From: Hydrogenimonas sp.
GTDB lineage: Bacteria > Campylobacterota > Campylobacteria > Campylobacterales > Hydrogenimonadaceae
Assembly (NCBI GenBank): GCA_003945285.1
Contig: AP019005.1
Location: forward strand, 620,001 to 684,000
Direction of reading: 5' to 3'
DNA length: 64,000 bases
Part shown: positions 17,741-24,330 of the stretch, in pieces
Layout of the letters: each line of letters starts with the position of its first letter
How positions within the stretch are numbered: position 1 is the stretch's first letter
Notes under the pieces: generated by a model
The model's database searches: none
Seen by the model: the letters and a program-made list of their open reading frames with translations, nothing else
What the model was told of the DNA's origin: nothing
Position numbers and translations under genes: made by a program

Positions 17741-18625
17741 ATGAGAAAAATCTCTTTTCTTCTCCCGCTGCTCCTGAGTACCTCTTTCTGCGCTATGCAG
17801 GAGCCTTCTGCCTTCGGGGCCGGAGATCTCGATTCTCCGGAACCTTACGGTCTCACTGAAGACGAACGGCATATTCTAAAAAACAGGCAGGCTATAGAAG
17901 CTCTTCAGAAGACTCTTCTGAAGCAGCAGCAGATTGTTCAGGAGAACCGTGAACGTATAGACGGTCTGCAGAGTATCATCGAAGGCTGGAACGGCAGAAT
18001 CAGGTCGTTCGAAAAGTCTATGCGCAGAATCGAAGATATGAACCGTTCCATTTCAGACCTCGAGACGAAAACCGAAATACTGGCCAAAACACAGAGCGAA
18101 AATTTCGAACAGATACAGACGGTTTTAAGAGAGCTAGGGGCTCTGATAGACTCTATAAACGGAAAGTATGTCGACAAGGAGCGCTTCGACCGCCTGGAGA
18201 GAGCTTTTCTCGAGTTTAAAGAGGCGTATGATTCCTTTATGAAAAAGGCCGATCTCAGCAGCAAATCAAATGCTGAAATCTTCAAGGAGGCCAAAGCACT
18301 TTTTCGAAAAAAGAGCTATTCGGATGCAAAAAGATACTTCGCCCATCTTATAAAGAATCATTACAAGCCCGCAACGTCCAACTACTATCTGGGAGAGATC
18401 GCATACCGCAACGGGCGATACAAGGATGCTATTGCATACTACAAGAAGAGTGCTTCGTTGTACGACAAGAGCAGTTTCATGCCTACGTTGCTGCTTCATA
18501 CCGCTATATCTCTCCAGCGAATAGGCGACAAGGAGCAGGCAAGAGAGTTTTACAACTCCCTGATAAGCCTGTATCCCGAAAGTAAAGCCGCGGCCATAGC
18601 CAAAAAAAGGCTTGAAAAGCTCTAA
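17741..18625 (+). CDS. cpoB: Cell-division coordinator CpoB (YbgF)
   Basis: Periplasmic partner of the Tol-Pal system, 294 residues. A signal peptide (about 1-18) is followed by a long coiled coil (about 45-165) and three TPR-like repeats (about 180-294) with FKEAKALFRKKSYSDAKRYF, YLGEIAYRNGRYKDAIAYY and AISLQRIGDKEQAREFYNSL. In E. coli it links outer-membrane constriction with septal wall synthesis. The ATG lies directly after the pal stop, so the two are translated together. The distinct N-terminal length compared with E. coli is normal for the phylum. Confidence 0.9.
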   Translation: MRKISFLLPLLLSTSFCAMQEPSAFGAGDLDSPEPYGLTEDERHILKNRQAIEALQKTLLKQQQIVQENRERIDGLQSIIEGWNGRIRSFEKSMRRIEDMNRSISDLETKTEILAKTQSENFEQIQTVLRELGALIDSINGKYVDKERFDRLERAFLEFKEAYDSFMKKADLSSKSNAEIFKEAKALFRKKSYSDAKRYFAHLIKNHYKPATSNYYLGEIAYRNGRYKDAIAYYKKSASLYDKSSFMPTLLLHTAISLQRIGDKEQAREFYNSLISLYPESKAAAIAKKRLEKL

Positions 18626-18627
18626 AC

Positions 18628-18775
18628 CAAAATCTCGAAATAGAATATAGAAGAGCTCGTCACTATCATTGCAGCCGTGCACTTCCGGGAAAACCGTCGA
18701 CGCACCTGACGGGTGCGCCTAAAATTTTCCCGAAACCGCCTGACCGCAAGCATCGCAACGATTTCCGACTATTTT
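18628..18775 (+). repeat. Repeat family 1, copy 2
   Basis: Left edge CCAAAATCTCGAAATAGAAT, then the conserved body with TCGTCACTATCATTGCAGCC. The inner hairpin is intact: CGGGAAAA...TTTTCCCG enclosing CGCACC-tgacg-GGTGCG. The right edge has decayed. It lies between cpoB and the slyD promoter; nothing else is seen in 18776-18838. Confidence 0.85.
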
Positions 18776-18841
18776 TCTCCAGACTATCCATCTATTCGAT
18801 TCTATAACCATTCCTTAAGATTCTATAAAAGAAGGGTATGA

Positions 18842-18847
18842 TAGAAT
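18842..18847 (+). promoter_or_regulatory. slyD: -10 box for slyD
   Basis: TAGAAT in the context TATGATAGAAT. It is followed by AAGGAG (18862-18867), with an unusually long 11-base spacer to the ATG at 18879. Confidence 0.45.
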
Positions 18848-18878
18848 CTGCTACTTTTTTAAAGGAGAATCGATTAAT

Positions 18879-19391
18879 ATGAAAATTGAAGACAACAGTG
18901 TAGTCTCTTTCAACTATGAAGTTAAAGATGCAAAAACCGGAGAGGTTGTAGACTCCAATATCGGACAGGCCCCTCTTTCGTTCATTACAGGAAAGCAGCA
19001 GATCATCCCGGGCCTTGAAAACCAGATGAAGGGTATGGAGAGCGGTGATAGCGCCGAGATTCTCGTAACTGCCGCCGAAGCGTACGGTGAATACAATCCA
19101 GAGGCTGTACAGAATATGCCGCGCGAGCAGTTCGCCGGAATCGAGCTCCAGGAGGGTATGACCCTCTACGGACAGAGTGAAGACGGGGGTACGGTTCAGG
19201 TAACCGTCAAGAGTTTCGATGAAAACGAGGTCGTCATTGACTTCAACCACCCGCTTGCCGGCAAAGATCTGCTCTTCAACGTCACTGTGGCCGAGGTTCG
19301 TGAACCGACTGTAAACGAGTCTCTTAGTGGACAGGTCGAACAGCCGGGTGCTGAAGGTTGCGGTTGCGGCACAGGATGTGGGAACCATTAA
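18879..19391 (+). CDS. slyD: FKBP-type prolyl isomerase SlyD
   Basis: Peptidyl-prolyl cis-trans isomerase and chaperone, 170 residues. The FKBP halves (about 1-70 and 130-150) flank an insert-in-flap domain (about 72-128), and PLSFITGKQQIIPGLENQMKG is typical of the family. The C-terminal tail ends GCGCGTGCGNH; such Cys/His-rich tails bind nickel and in relatives aid hydrogenase or urease maturation. It starts a unit running into the regulator and fabD. Confidence 0.95.
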   Translation: MKIEDNSVVSFNYEVKDAKTGEVVDSNIGQAPLSFITGKQQIIPGLENQMKGMESGDSAEILVTAAEAYGEYNPEAVQNMPREQFAGIELQEGMTLYGQSEDGGTVQVTVKSFDENEVVIDFNHPLAGKDLLFNVTVAEVREPTVNESLSGQVEQPGAEGCGCGTGCGNH

Positions 19392-20139
19392 TTTCATAGC
19401 GGAATCAAAGTCTCTTAAAGAGGCTTTGAAGTCTGCCAACCTTCTAAAATCTCTACAGTTCAATACTCTCATAAGCGGAGAGTGCGGTACGGGCCGTCAT
19501 ACGCTTGCGGCCTATATGATGCCGGATATACCGGTGGTACATGCGGACGATCCGGAACTCTACTCCTATATCGAAAACAGCTCACAGATTATCATCGACA
19601 GATTGGAAAAGGCTGAGTCTTTCGGCAGGCTTTCACAATCGATAAAGAAGCGTGGGACGAAAGTCGTAGCTATAGCTGAAGATATCTCCGCTCTCGGCTC
19701 CTTCGAATCGCTCTTCAGTGTTAAAATCGTTTTGCCGCCGCTGCAACAGAGACCCGAAGATGTACCGATGCTGGCGAAGAAGTTTGCCGAAGAGGCCAAG
19801 AGAATGTTCGCCGGAGATGAGAACGGTGAGGTTTTCAAACCCGATCTTCAAAACGTGGACCTCTCCAGAAACGCCTTTTCTCTGAGGCAGTCGGTCTATC
19901 TGCAATACTTCGCCGCCCGGATGGGTAGGGAGGAGCTGATGCTGCTGAACGAGACCTACCTCTCATCACGCATGAATGAGGGTGAAGATATCTACAGAAG
20001 AGAGCTCTTTTTATATGAAGTTCCGCTTATAAGGGCCGGAATGAGAGCCTTCAAGAGCCAGCTGAAAATGTCCCACGCTTTCGGACTCAACAGAAACACT
20101 CTAAGAAAAAAAATTACAGAATGGAAGGAATATCTATGA
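19378..20139 (+). CDS. Degenerate NtrC/Fis-like regulator
   Basis: About 253 residues from a GTG at 19378; a longer version from 19327 would lie mostly inside slyD, so I prefer the short start. The order of parts is that of a sigma-54 activator, namely an AAA+ domain then a Fis-type helix-turn-helix (SHAFGLNRNTLRKKITEW at the end). However, the Walker A lysine is replaced by arginine (GECGTGRHTLA), no GAFTGA loop is present and the Walker B region has no DE pair. It therefore cannot be a normal ATP-driven activator. LQQRPEDVPMLAKKF, usual in sigma-54 activators, is kept. It may be a DNA-binding or scaffold protein. It shares an ATGA junction with fabD. Confidence 0.78.
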   Translation: MGTINFIAESKSLKEALKSANLLKSLQFNTLISGECGTGRHTLAAYMMPDIPVVHADDPELYSYIENSSQIIIDRLEKAESFGRLSQSIKKRGTKVVAIAEDISALGSFESLFSVKIVLPPLQQRPEDVPMLAKKFAEEAKRMFAGDENGEVFKPDLQNVDLSRNAFSLRQSVYLQYFAARMGREELMLLNETYLSSRMNEGEDIYRRELFLYEVPLIRAGMRAFKSQLKMSHAFGLNRNTLRKKITEWKEYL

Positions 20140-21077
20140 CAAAAACAGCTTTTCTTTTCCCCGGACAGGGATCCCAGGCCGCAGGGATGGGAAAATCGTT
20201 CGTGGAACATTCACCCGATGCGGCGCAGATGCTCGAAGCCGCTAGTGAGCGGCTTAAAACGGATATGGCGTATCTGCTCTTCGAGCCTAACGATCTACTT
20301 GAGCAGACACGATATACCCAGCCGGCTATCCTTCTGGTCTCTATGATGGCATACAGACTCTTTCAGAAAGAGATTCCCGATGCTCCCGCATTCGCACTCG
20401 GTCACTCTCTGGGTGAGTTTTCGGCTCTTTCGGCCGTAGGCGCAATAGATTGGCTGGATGCCGTTGAGCTTGTGCATCTTCGCGGAGAGCTCATGCAAAG
20501 AGCGTGCGAAGGTATAGAGGCGGGAATGATGGTCGTTCTCGGCGTCGCCGATGAGGATGTGGAGGCTATATGCCACGATGCCCGCCAGGAGGGGAAAAAG
20601 GTGTGGCCCGCGAACTATAATGCAGACGGTCAGATTGTCATAGCCGGAATCAAGAGCGATCTTCAAAGCATCGAAGAGCCTCTCAAAGCCGCCAAAGCGC
20701 GTCGGGTTATGCTTCTTAACATGTCGGTAGCCAGCCACTGCCCTCTTCTGGAGCCGGCCGTTGCGCCGCTGGTGGAGGCTCTGAAAGAGAAGCTGAACGA
20801 TACATTCGCGGCTGCTGTAATTTCAAACGTCACCGCCAAAGCCTACAATACAAAACCGGAAGCTATAGATCTGCTTGGGCGTCAGCTTGTCTTCCCGGTT
20901 CTTTACAAACAGTCCATAAGAGGCAACGACGACCTAGTAGAGAGGTATATCGAGTTCGGTCACGGAGGCGTTCTGAAGGGACTCAACCGCAGAACCACCA
21001 AAAAACCGACTCTCACGGTATCTGATTACGATTCGCTCGGGGCTGTTATAGAAGAAGTGGCACAGGAGAGGAAGTGA
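20136..21077 (+). CDS. fabD: Malonyl-CoA:ACP transacylase
   Basis: Loads malonyl groups onto acyl carrier protein for fatty-acid synthesis. 313 residues from the ATG at 20136, chosen because AAGGA precedes it by 6 bases and it forms an ATGA overlap with the upstream stop codon. Motifs are FLFPGQGSQAAGMG at the start, the nucleophile serine in ALGHSLGEFSALSA, and the catalytic histidine in NMSVASHCPLLEP. It overlaps mtn by 4 bases. Confidence 0.97.
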   Translation: MTKTAFLFPGQGSQAAGMGKSFVEHSPDAAQMLEAASERLKTDMAYLLFEPNDLLEQTRYTQPAILLVSMMAYRLFQKEIPDAPAFALGHSLGEFSALSAVGAIDWLDAVELVHLRGELMQRACEGIEAGMMVVLGVADEDVEAICHDARQEGKKVWPANYNADGQIVIAGIKSDLQSIEEPLKAAKARRVMLLNMSVASHCPLLEPAVAPLVEALKEKLNDTFAAAVISNVTAKAYNTKPEAIDLLGRQLVFPVLYKQSIRGNDDLVERYIEFGHGGVLKGLNRRTTKKPTLTVSDYDSLGAVIEEVAQERK

Positions 21078-21772
21078 TTATAGGAGTAATGGGCGCTATG
21101 CCCGAGGAGATAGAGCCTATTCTCGAAAAACTGGAGAGTGTAAAGCGCCATGAGGTGGCCGACAATATCTACTACACCGCACTCTACGGCTCTTTGGACC
21201 TTGTGATTGCATACAGCAAGATAGGCAAAGTCTTTTCGGCACTTACGGCTGCAACGATGATAGAGAGATTCGGTGTCAGAAAGATGCTCTTTTCGGGGGT
21301 AGCCGGCGCTATAAGTCCCGATCTTCATATAGGCGATCTGATAGCCGCAACCAGGCTCTGTCAGCACGATCTGGATATTACAGCTTTCGGACACCCCTTC
21401 GGTTACGTACCCGAAGGGAAGGTCTTTGTCGAAGCTGATCCGCATCTGCTGGAAGTTGCGGCATCGGTCGCAGAGAAACGCGGGGTGAAACTGAAGCGCG
21501 GGGTGGTGGCGACCGGCGATCAGTTCGTAGCCGATGCCGAGCGGAAAGAGTGGATCGGCAAAACGTTCGGTGCCGATGCGCTTGAGATGGAGGGTGCATC
21601 GGTGGCCGTGGTGTGTGATGCGTGGAGCGTCCCCTTTTTCATTCTCCGCGCAATAAGCGATGCCGCGGATATGGATGCAGGATTCGACTTCGACACATTT
21701 CTGAAGAGTTCCGCGGTGAAGAGTGCGGAGTTTATATTTGCGATGCTAGATGAGATCGATCAAGCTAAGTAA
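21074..21772 (+). CDS. mtn: MTA/SAH/aminofutalosine nucleosidase
   Basis: Cleaves methylthioadenosine and S-adenosylhomocysteine. In Campylobacterota the same enzyme also cleaves 6-amino-6-deoxyfutalosine for menaquinone synthesis (MqnB role). 232 residues: GVMGAMPEEIEPI at the start, FSGVAGAISPDLHIGDLI, the substrate glutamates in LEMEGASVAVV, and the catalytic aspartate in RAISDAAD. The start is GTG at 21074, overlapping the fabD stop codon. It overlaps the next gene by 23 bases. Confidence 0.95.
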   Translation: MIIGVMGAMPEEIEPILEKLESVKRHEVADNIYYTALYGSLDLVIAYSKIGKVFSALTAATMIERFGVRKMLFSGVAGAISPDLHIGDLIAATRLCQHDLDITAFGHPFGYVPEGKVFVEADPHLLEVAASVAEKRGVKLKRGVVATGDQFVADAERKEWIGKTFGADALEMEGASVAVVCDAWSVPFFILRAISDAADMDAGFDFDTFLKSSAVKSAEFIFAMLDEIDQAK

Positions 21773-22514
21773 AAAGATTCTTCGCGCTGCCGGCAGGGCG
21801 AACGCGAAGTATGGACTCATAGGAGAGGGCGACCGTGTGCTCGTAGGTCTGAGCGGAGGCAAAGACTCACTAACGCTCGTACATCTTCTCAAGCATATGC
21901 AGCGACATGCACCCTTCGAGTTCGAATTCAAAGCTGTGACCGTACGCTACGGAATGCCGGGAGAGATTTACGATGCGCTCGAAGAGCACTGCCGCATATA
22001 TGAGATACCGCACGAGGTCTACGATACGAACATATTCGAGGTGGCGCAGGATACGATTCGAGAAAACAGCTCTTTTTGCAGCTACTTTTCAAGAATGAGA
22101 AGGGGTGCGCTCTATACCAAAGCCGAAGAGGGCGGGTACAACAAGGTAGCGTTGGGACACCATCTCGACGATGCGGCCGAGAGCTTTTTCATGAATATGA
22201 TCTACAACGGGACTCTACGCTCGATGGCCCCCATATATAAAAGCGGCCGCGGCTTTCATGTGATAAGGCCGCTGCTGTGGGTAAGGGAGCGCCAGACGAG
22301 GGCTTTTGTCGAGGAGAACGGCATAGCCGCAATAGGGGATGAAGCGTGCCCGGCTATGAGGATGAAGGTCAAAATGCCGCATGCGAGGGAGAGTACTAAA
22401 CGGATGCTGGAGGAGTGGGAGGAGCGTTTTCCCGACCTCTTTAAAAGGTTCAAGGCTGCCTTCAGCCATCTTCAGCCGGAATCTTTTATGGATGAGAAGT
22501 TTCTTGATAAGTAG
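21750..22514 (+). CDS. ttcA: TtcA-like tRNA thiolation protein
   Basis: PP-loop ATPase of 254 residues related to TtcA, which makes 2-thiocytidine at position 32 of tRNA. The PP-loop is SGGKDS (35-40), and ALGHHLDDAAESFFMNM is also family-typical. In E. coli TtcA a 4Fe-4S cluster is held by a CxxC pair and one later Cys. Here the CxxC reads C110-S-Y-F, so its second cysteine is missing, while C200 in ACPAM is kept. The cluster may be bound differently or be absent. It overlaps mtn by 23 bases and has no clear ribosome site, suggesting coupled translation. Confidence 0.82.
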   Translation: MRSIKLSKKILRAAGRANAKYGLIGEGDRVLVGLSGGKDSLTLVHLLKHMQRHAPFEFEFKAVTVRYGMPGEIYDALEEHCRIYEIPHEVYDTNIFEVAQDTIRENSSFCSYFSRMRRGALYTKAEEGGYNKVALGHHLDDAAESFFMNMIYNGTLRSMAPIYKSGRGFHVIRPLLWVRERQTRAFVEENGIAAIGDEACPAMRMKVKMPHARESTKRMLEEWEERFPDLFKRFKAAFSHLQPESFMDEKFLDK

Positions 22515-22519
22515 ATTTT

Positions 22520-22571
22520 GGTTGATGGTCGACGGTTGATGGTCGACGGTTGATGGTCGATGGTTGATGGG
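22520..22571. repeat. 14-bp tandem repeat, about 3.7 units
   Basis: The unit GGTTGATGGTCGAC is repeated at 22520, 22534, 22548 (last base T) and partly at 22562. It fills the gap between ttcA and the NYN-LOTUS gene. The unit is not a multiple of three and is outside coding sequence. Confidence 0.9.
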
Positions 22572-22599
22572 GTTTTCCCGGACGGCGTAAAGGATTGAA

Positions 22600-23367
22600 A
22601 TGGAACATACAGAGAAACTGGCGGTGCTTATAGATGCGGATAATGCCCAGCCTTCGATCATAGATGCCCTGCTTGCGGAGATCGCCAAGTACGGTACGGC
22701 GAGCGTGAAGAGGATCTACGGAGACTGGACTTTGCCTCAGCTGAAGGGTTGGAAGGAGGTTCTTCTGACCCACTCTATCCAGCCTATTCAGCAGTTTGGC
22801 TATACGAGCGGTAAAAACGCCACCGACAGCGCGATGATAATAGACGCTATGGATCTTCTTTATACCGGAAACTTCGACGGTTTCTGCATCGTCAGCAGCG
22901 ACAGCGACTTTACCAAGCTTGCCGCCCGTATACGTGAGTCAGGTCTTACGGTATACGGATTCGGTGAGAAGAAGACTCCCACACCCTTCGTTTCGGCGTG
23001 TGACAAGTTTATCTTTACCGAGGTTCTCAGGGCCGAGGAGGTCGGAGAAGAGACGGCAGTGCCGATAAAGAGGCTTACGGCGGCCGAACTTAAACGCGAC
23101 CGCAAGCTCATACGCCTTCTGAGAGATGCGGCGGATGCCGCCAGCGATGAGAGCGGATGGGCACACCTTGGAACGATGGGGAGCATCATAGCCAAGCAGT
23201 CACCGGAGTTCGACCCCCGTAACTACGGCTACAAAAAGCTCGGTGAGCTTGTAAAGGCGACAGGCCTGTTCGATATAGAAGAGCAGGTAACACACCGCGG
23301 AGCAAAAGCGATTTATGTAAGGAACAGACGTTACGCAAAAAGCGTAACGTCATCTCGAAATCTCTGA
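22600..23367 (+). CDS. NYN-domain RNase-like protein with LOTUS domain
   Basis: 255 residues. An N-terminal NYN (PIN-fold) nuclease domain (about 5-140) has the acidic set expected for metal-dependent RNA cleavage: D12 in VLIDADNAQ, D76 in ATDSAMIIDAM and D101/D103 in SSDSDFT. A C-terminal LOTUS/OST-HTH domain (about 155-235) contains GWAHLGTMGSIIAKQSPEF, which in other proteins binds RNA. Such NYN-LOTUS proteins are widespread but little studied. The final residues (about YAKSVTSSRNL and the stop) are encoded inside a family 2 repeat, so the native C-terminus seems to have been replaced or extended. Confidence 0.88.
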   Translation: MEHTEKLAVLIDADNAQPSIIDALLAEIAKYGTASVKRIYGDWTLPQLKGWKEVLLTHSIQPIQQFGYTSGKNATDSAMIIDAMDLLYTGNFDGFCIVSSDSDFTKLAARIRESGLTVYGFGEKKTPTPFVSACDKFIFTEVLRAEEVGEETAVPIKRLTAAELKRDRKLIRLLRDAADAASDESGWAHLGTMGSIIAKQSPEFDPRNYGYKKLGELVKATGLFDIEEQVTHRGAKAIYVRNRRYAKSVTSSRNL

Positions 23368-23440
23368 TTTCGAAGCTTTAGGGGGGTGCAGGGGACGTCT
23401 AGTCCCCGCCAAAGGTTGGGCTTTGCTCAAGCTTTGCATC
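23330..23440 (+). repeat. Repeat family 2, copy 2
   Basis: End palindrome GTTACGCAAAAAGCGTAAC (23330-23348), then hairpins CGAAATCTCTGATTTCG, GGGGACGTCTAGTCCCC and the AAGGTTGGGC...GCTCAAGCTT type stem. It begins inside the NYN-LOTUS coding region and gives that gene its stop codon. Confidence 0.88.
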
Positions 23441-23455
23441 AATGAAAGATAGATA

Positions 23456-23567
23456 TTACGCAAAAAGCGTAACGTCATCTCGAAATCTCTGATTTCGAAG
23501 CTTCAGGGGGGTGCAGGGGACGGCCGCTCCCCGCCAAAGCTTGGGCTTGGCTCAAGCTTTACGTAAC
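23456..23567 (+). repeat. Repeat family 2, copy 3 (tandem with copy 2)
   Basis: Same order of hairpins as copy 2, 126 bp downstream, with loop changes: GGGGACGGCCGCTCCCC replaces GGGGACGTCTAGTCCCC. It ends in TTACGTAAC. The remaining bases to 23610 hold no gene. The pair lies between convergent genes and could end transcription from both sides. Confidence 0.88.
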
Positions 23568-23610
23568 AATCGGTAAGAATAGAGAAAAAAACAGTACTCT
23601 TTTTGGACTG

Positions 23611-24228
23611 CTACAGCCCTTCACACATAGTAAGCCAGAGAGTCTCCACCTCCTTATCTTCCAGCTCTATCGTAGAGAGGTTTTCAAACGCTTTTCTCAC
23701 CTTTTCGGTATCCAGCCTTCCCGCTATGACACACTCCGGATGTGCAGGCAGAAAGGCTCTGACGAGGGAGCATCTCTCTCCGAGCTCTTTGCCGCACGAG
23801 AAACAGCTCTGTGGCATATGGAGCCTTCCTTCATGCTCCAAAAGCCCCAAGTAGGCCTCTACCGCGGATCTTTTAGGATTCTGAAGGTGCCAGAGGGAAG
23901 CGTATCTCTCCAGCATATCGAAGTAGAACGATCCAGGTATATCGACATCCTTCAGGTGCCTGTAGAGAAGCAGTGTGAAGTTCTGCCACACCCGTAAGCG
24001 TTCAATATCGGAGAGCCAAGGGTAGCCCAGGTGTGTGACGTTGCGCAGTTTCGGCATGAACTGCAGAGAGTCGTGTTCTACTTCGAAATCTATTTTGTAT
24101 CCAGCTGTCACTATGGGGTGTCTGGCTCCGTAGAAGCGGTAGAGTCTCTCTATTTTTTCCCGTGTCAGAAGTGAGACTACGGTGTCTTCGTTCTTCGCTT
24201 TTTTGACGTCGAGAATATAGCCCTGCAC
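23611..24228 (-). CDS. recO: Campylobacterota-type RecO recombination mediator
   Basis: 205 residues starting at GTG 24228. The opening MQGYILDVKKAKNEDTVVSLLT matches the OB-fold start of RecO, and the body is helical with Cys motifs CFSCGKELGERC and a later Cys in AHPEC that may hold zinc. RecO loads RecA onto SSB-coated DNA together with RecR, also encoded in this window (53486). Members in this phylum are short and diverged, and my assignment rests on the N-terminus, length and Cys pattern. It is transcribed away from gltB and toward the tandem repeats. Confidence 0.75.
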   Translation of the reverse strand: MQGYILDVKKAKNEDTVVSLLTREKIERLYRFYGARHPIVTAGYKIDFEVEHDSLQFMPKLRNVTHLGYPWLSDIERLRVWQNFTLLLYRHLKDVDIPGSFYFDMLERYASLWHLQNPKRSAVEAYLGLLEHEGRLHMPQSCFSCGKELGERCSLVRAFLPAHPECVIAGRLDTEKVRKAFENLSTIELEDKEVETLWLTMCEGL

Positions 24229-24270
24229 GTTGAAATGCCGCCTTTCAGGTAGTTGTAACCACTTTTTTTG

Positions 24271-24276
24271 TAAAAT
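24271..24276 (+). promoter_or_regulatory. gltB: -10 box for the gltBD operon
   Basis: TAAAAT preceded by TTTTTTTG, in the 102-base gap between the divergent recO and gltB genes. The leader to the ATG at 24331 would be about 48 bases. Confidence 0.4.
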
Positions 24277-24330
24277 CGCTTAATTTTGGAATATTGTACC
24301 AAACAGAACTGCGATAGAAAAGGGTTTGGA

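Noticed and set aside
23330-23567. CRISPR-like array
   Set aside because: Two tandem units of about 126 bp with no short constant repeats separated by unique spacers, and no cas genes in the window.
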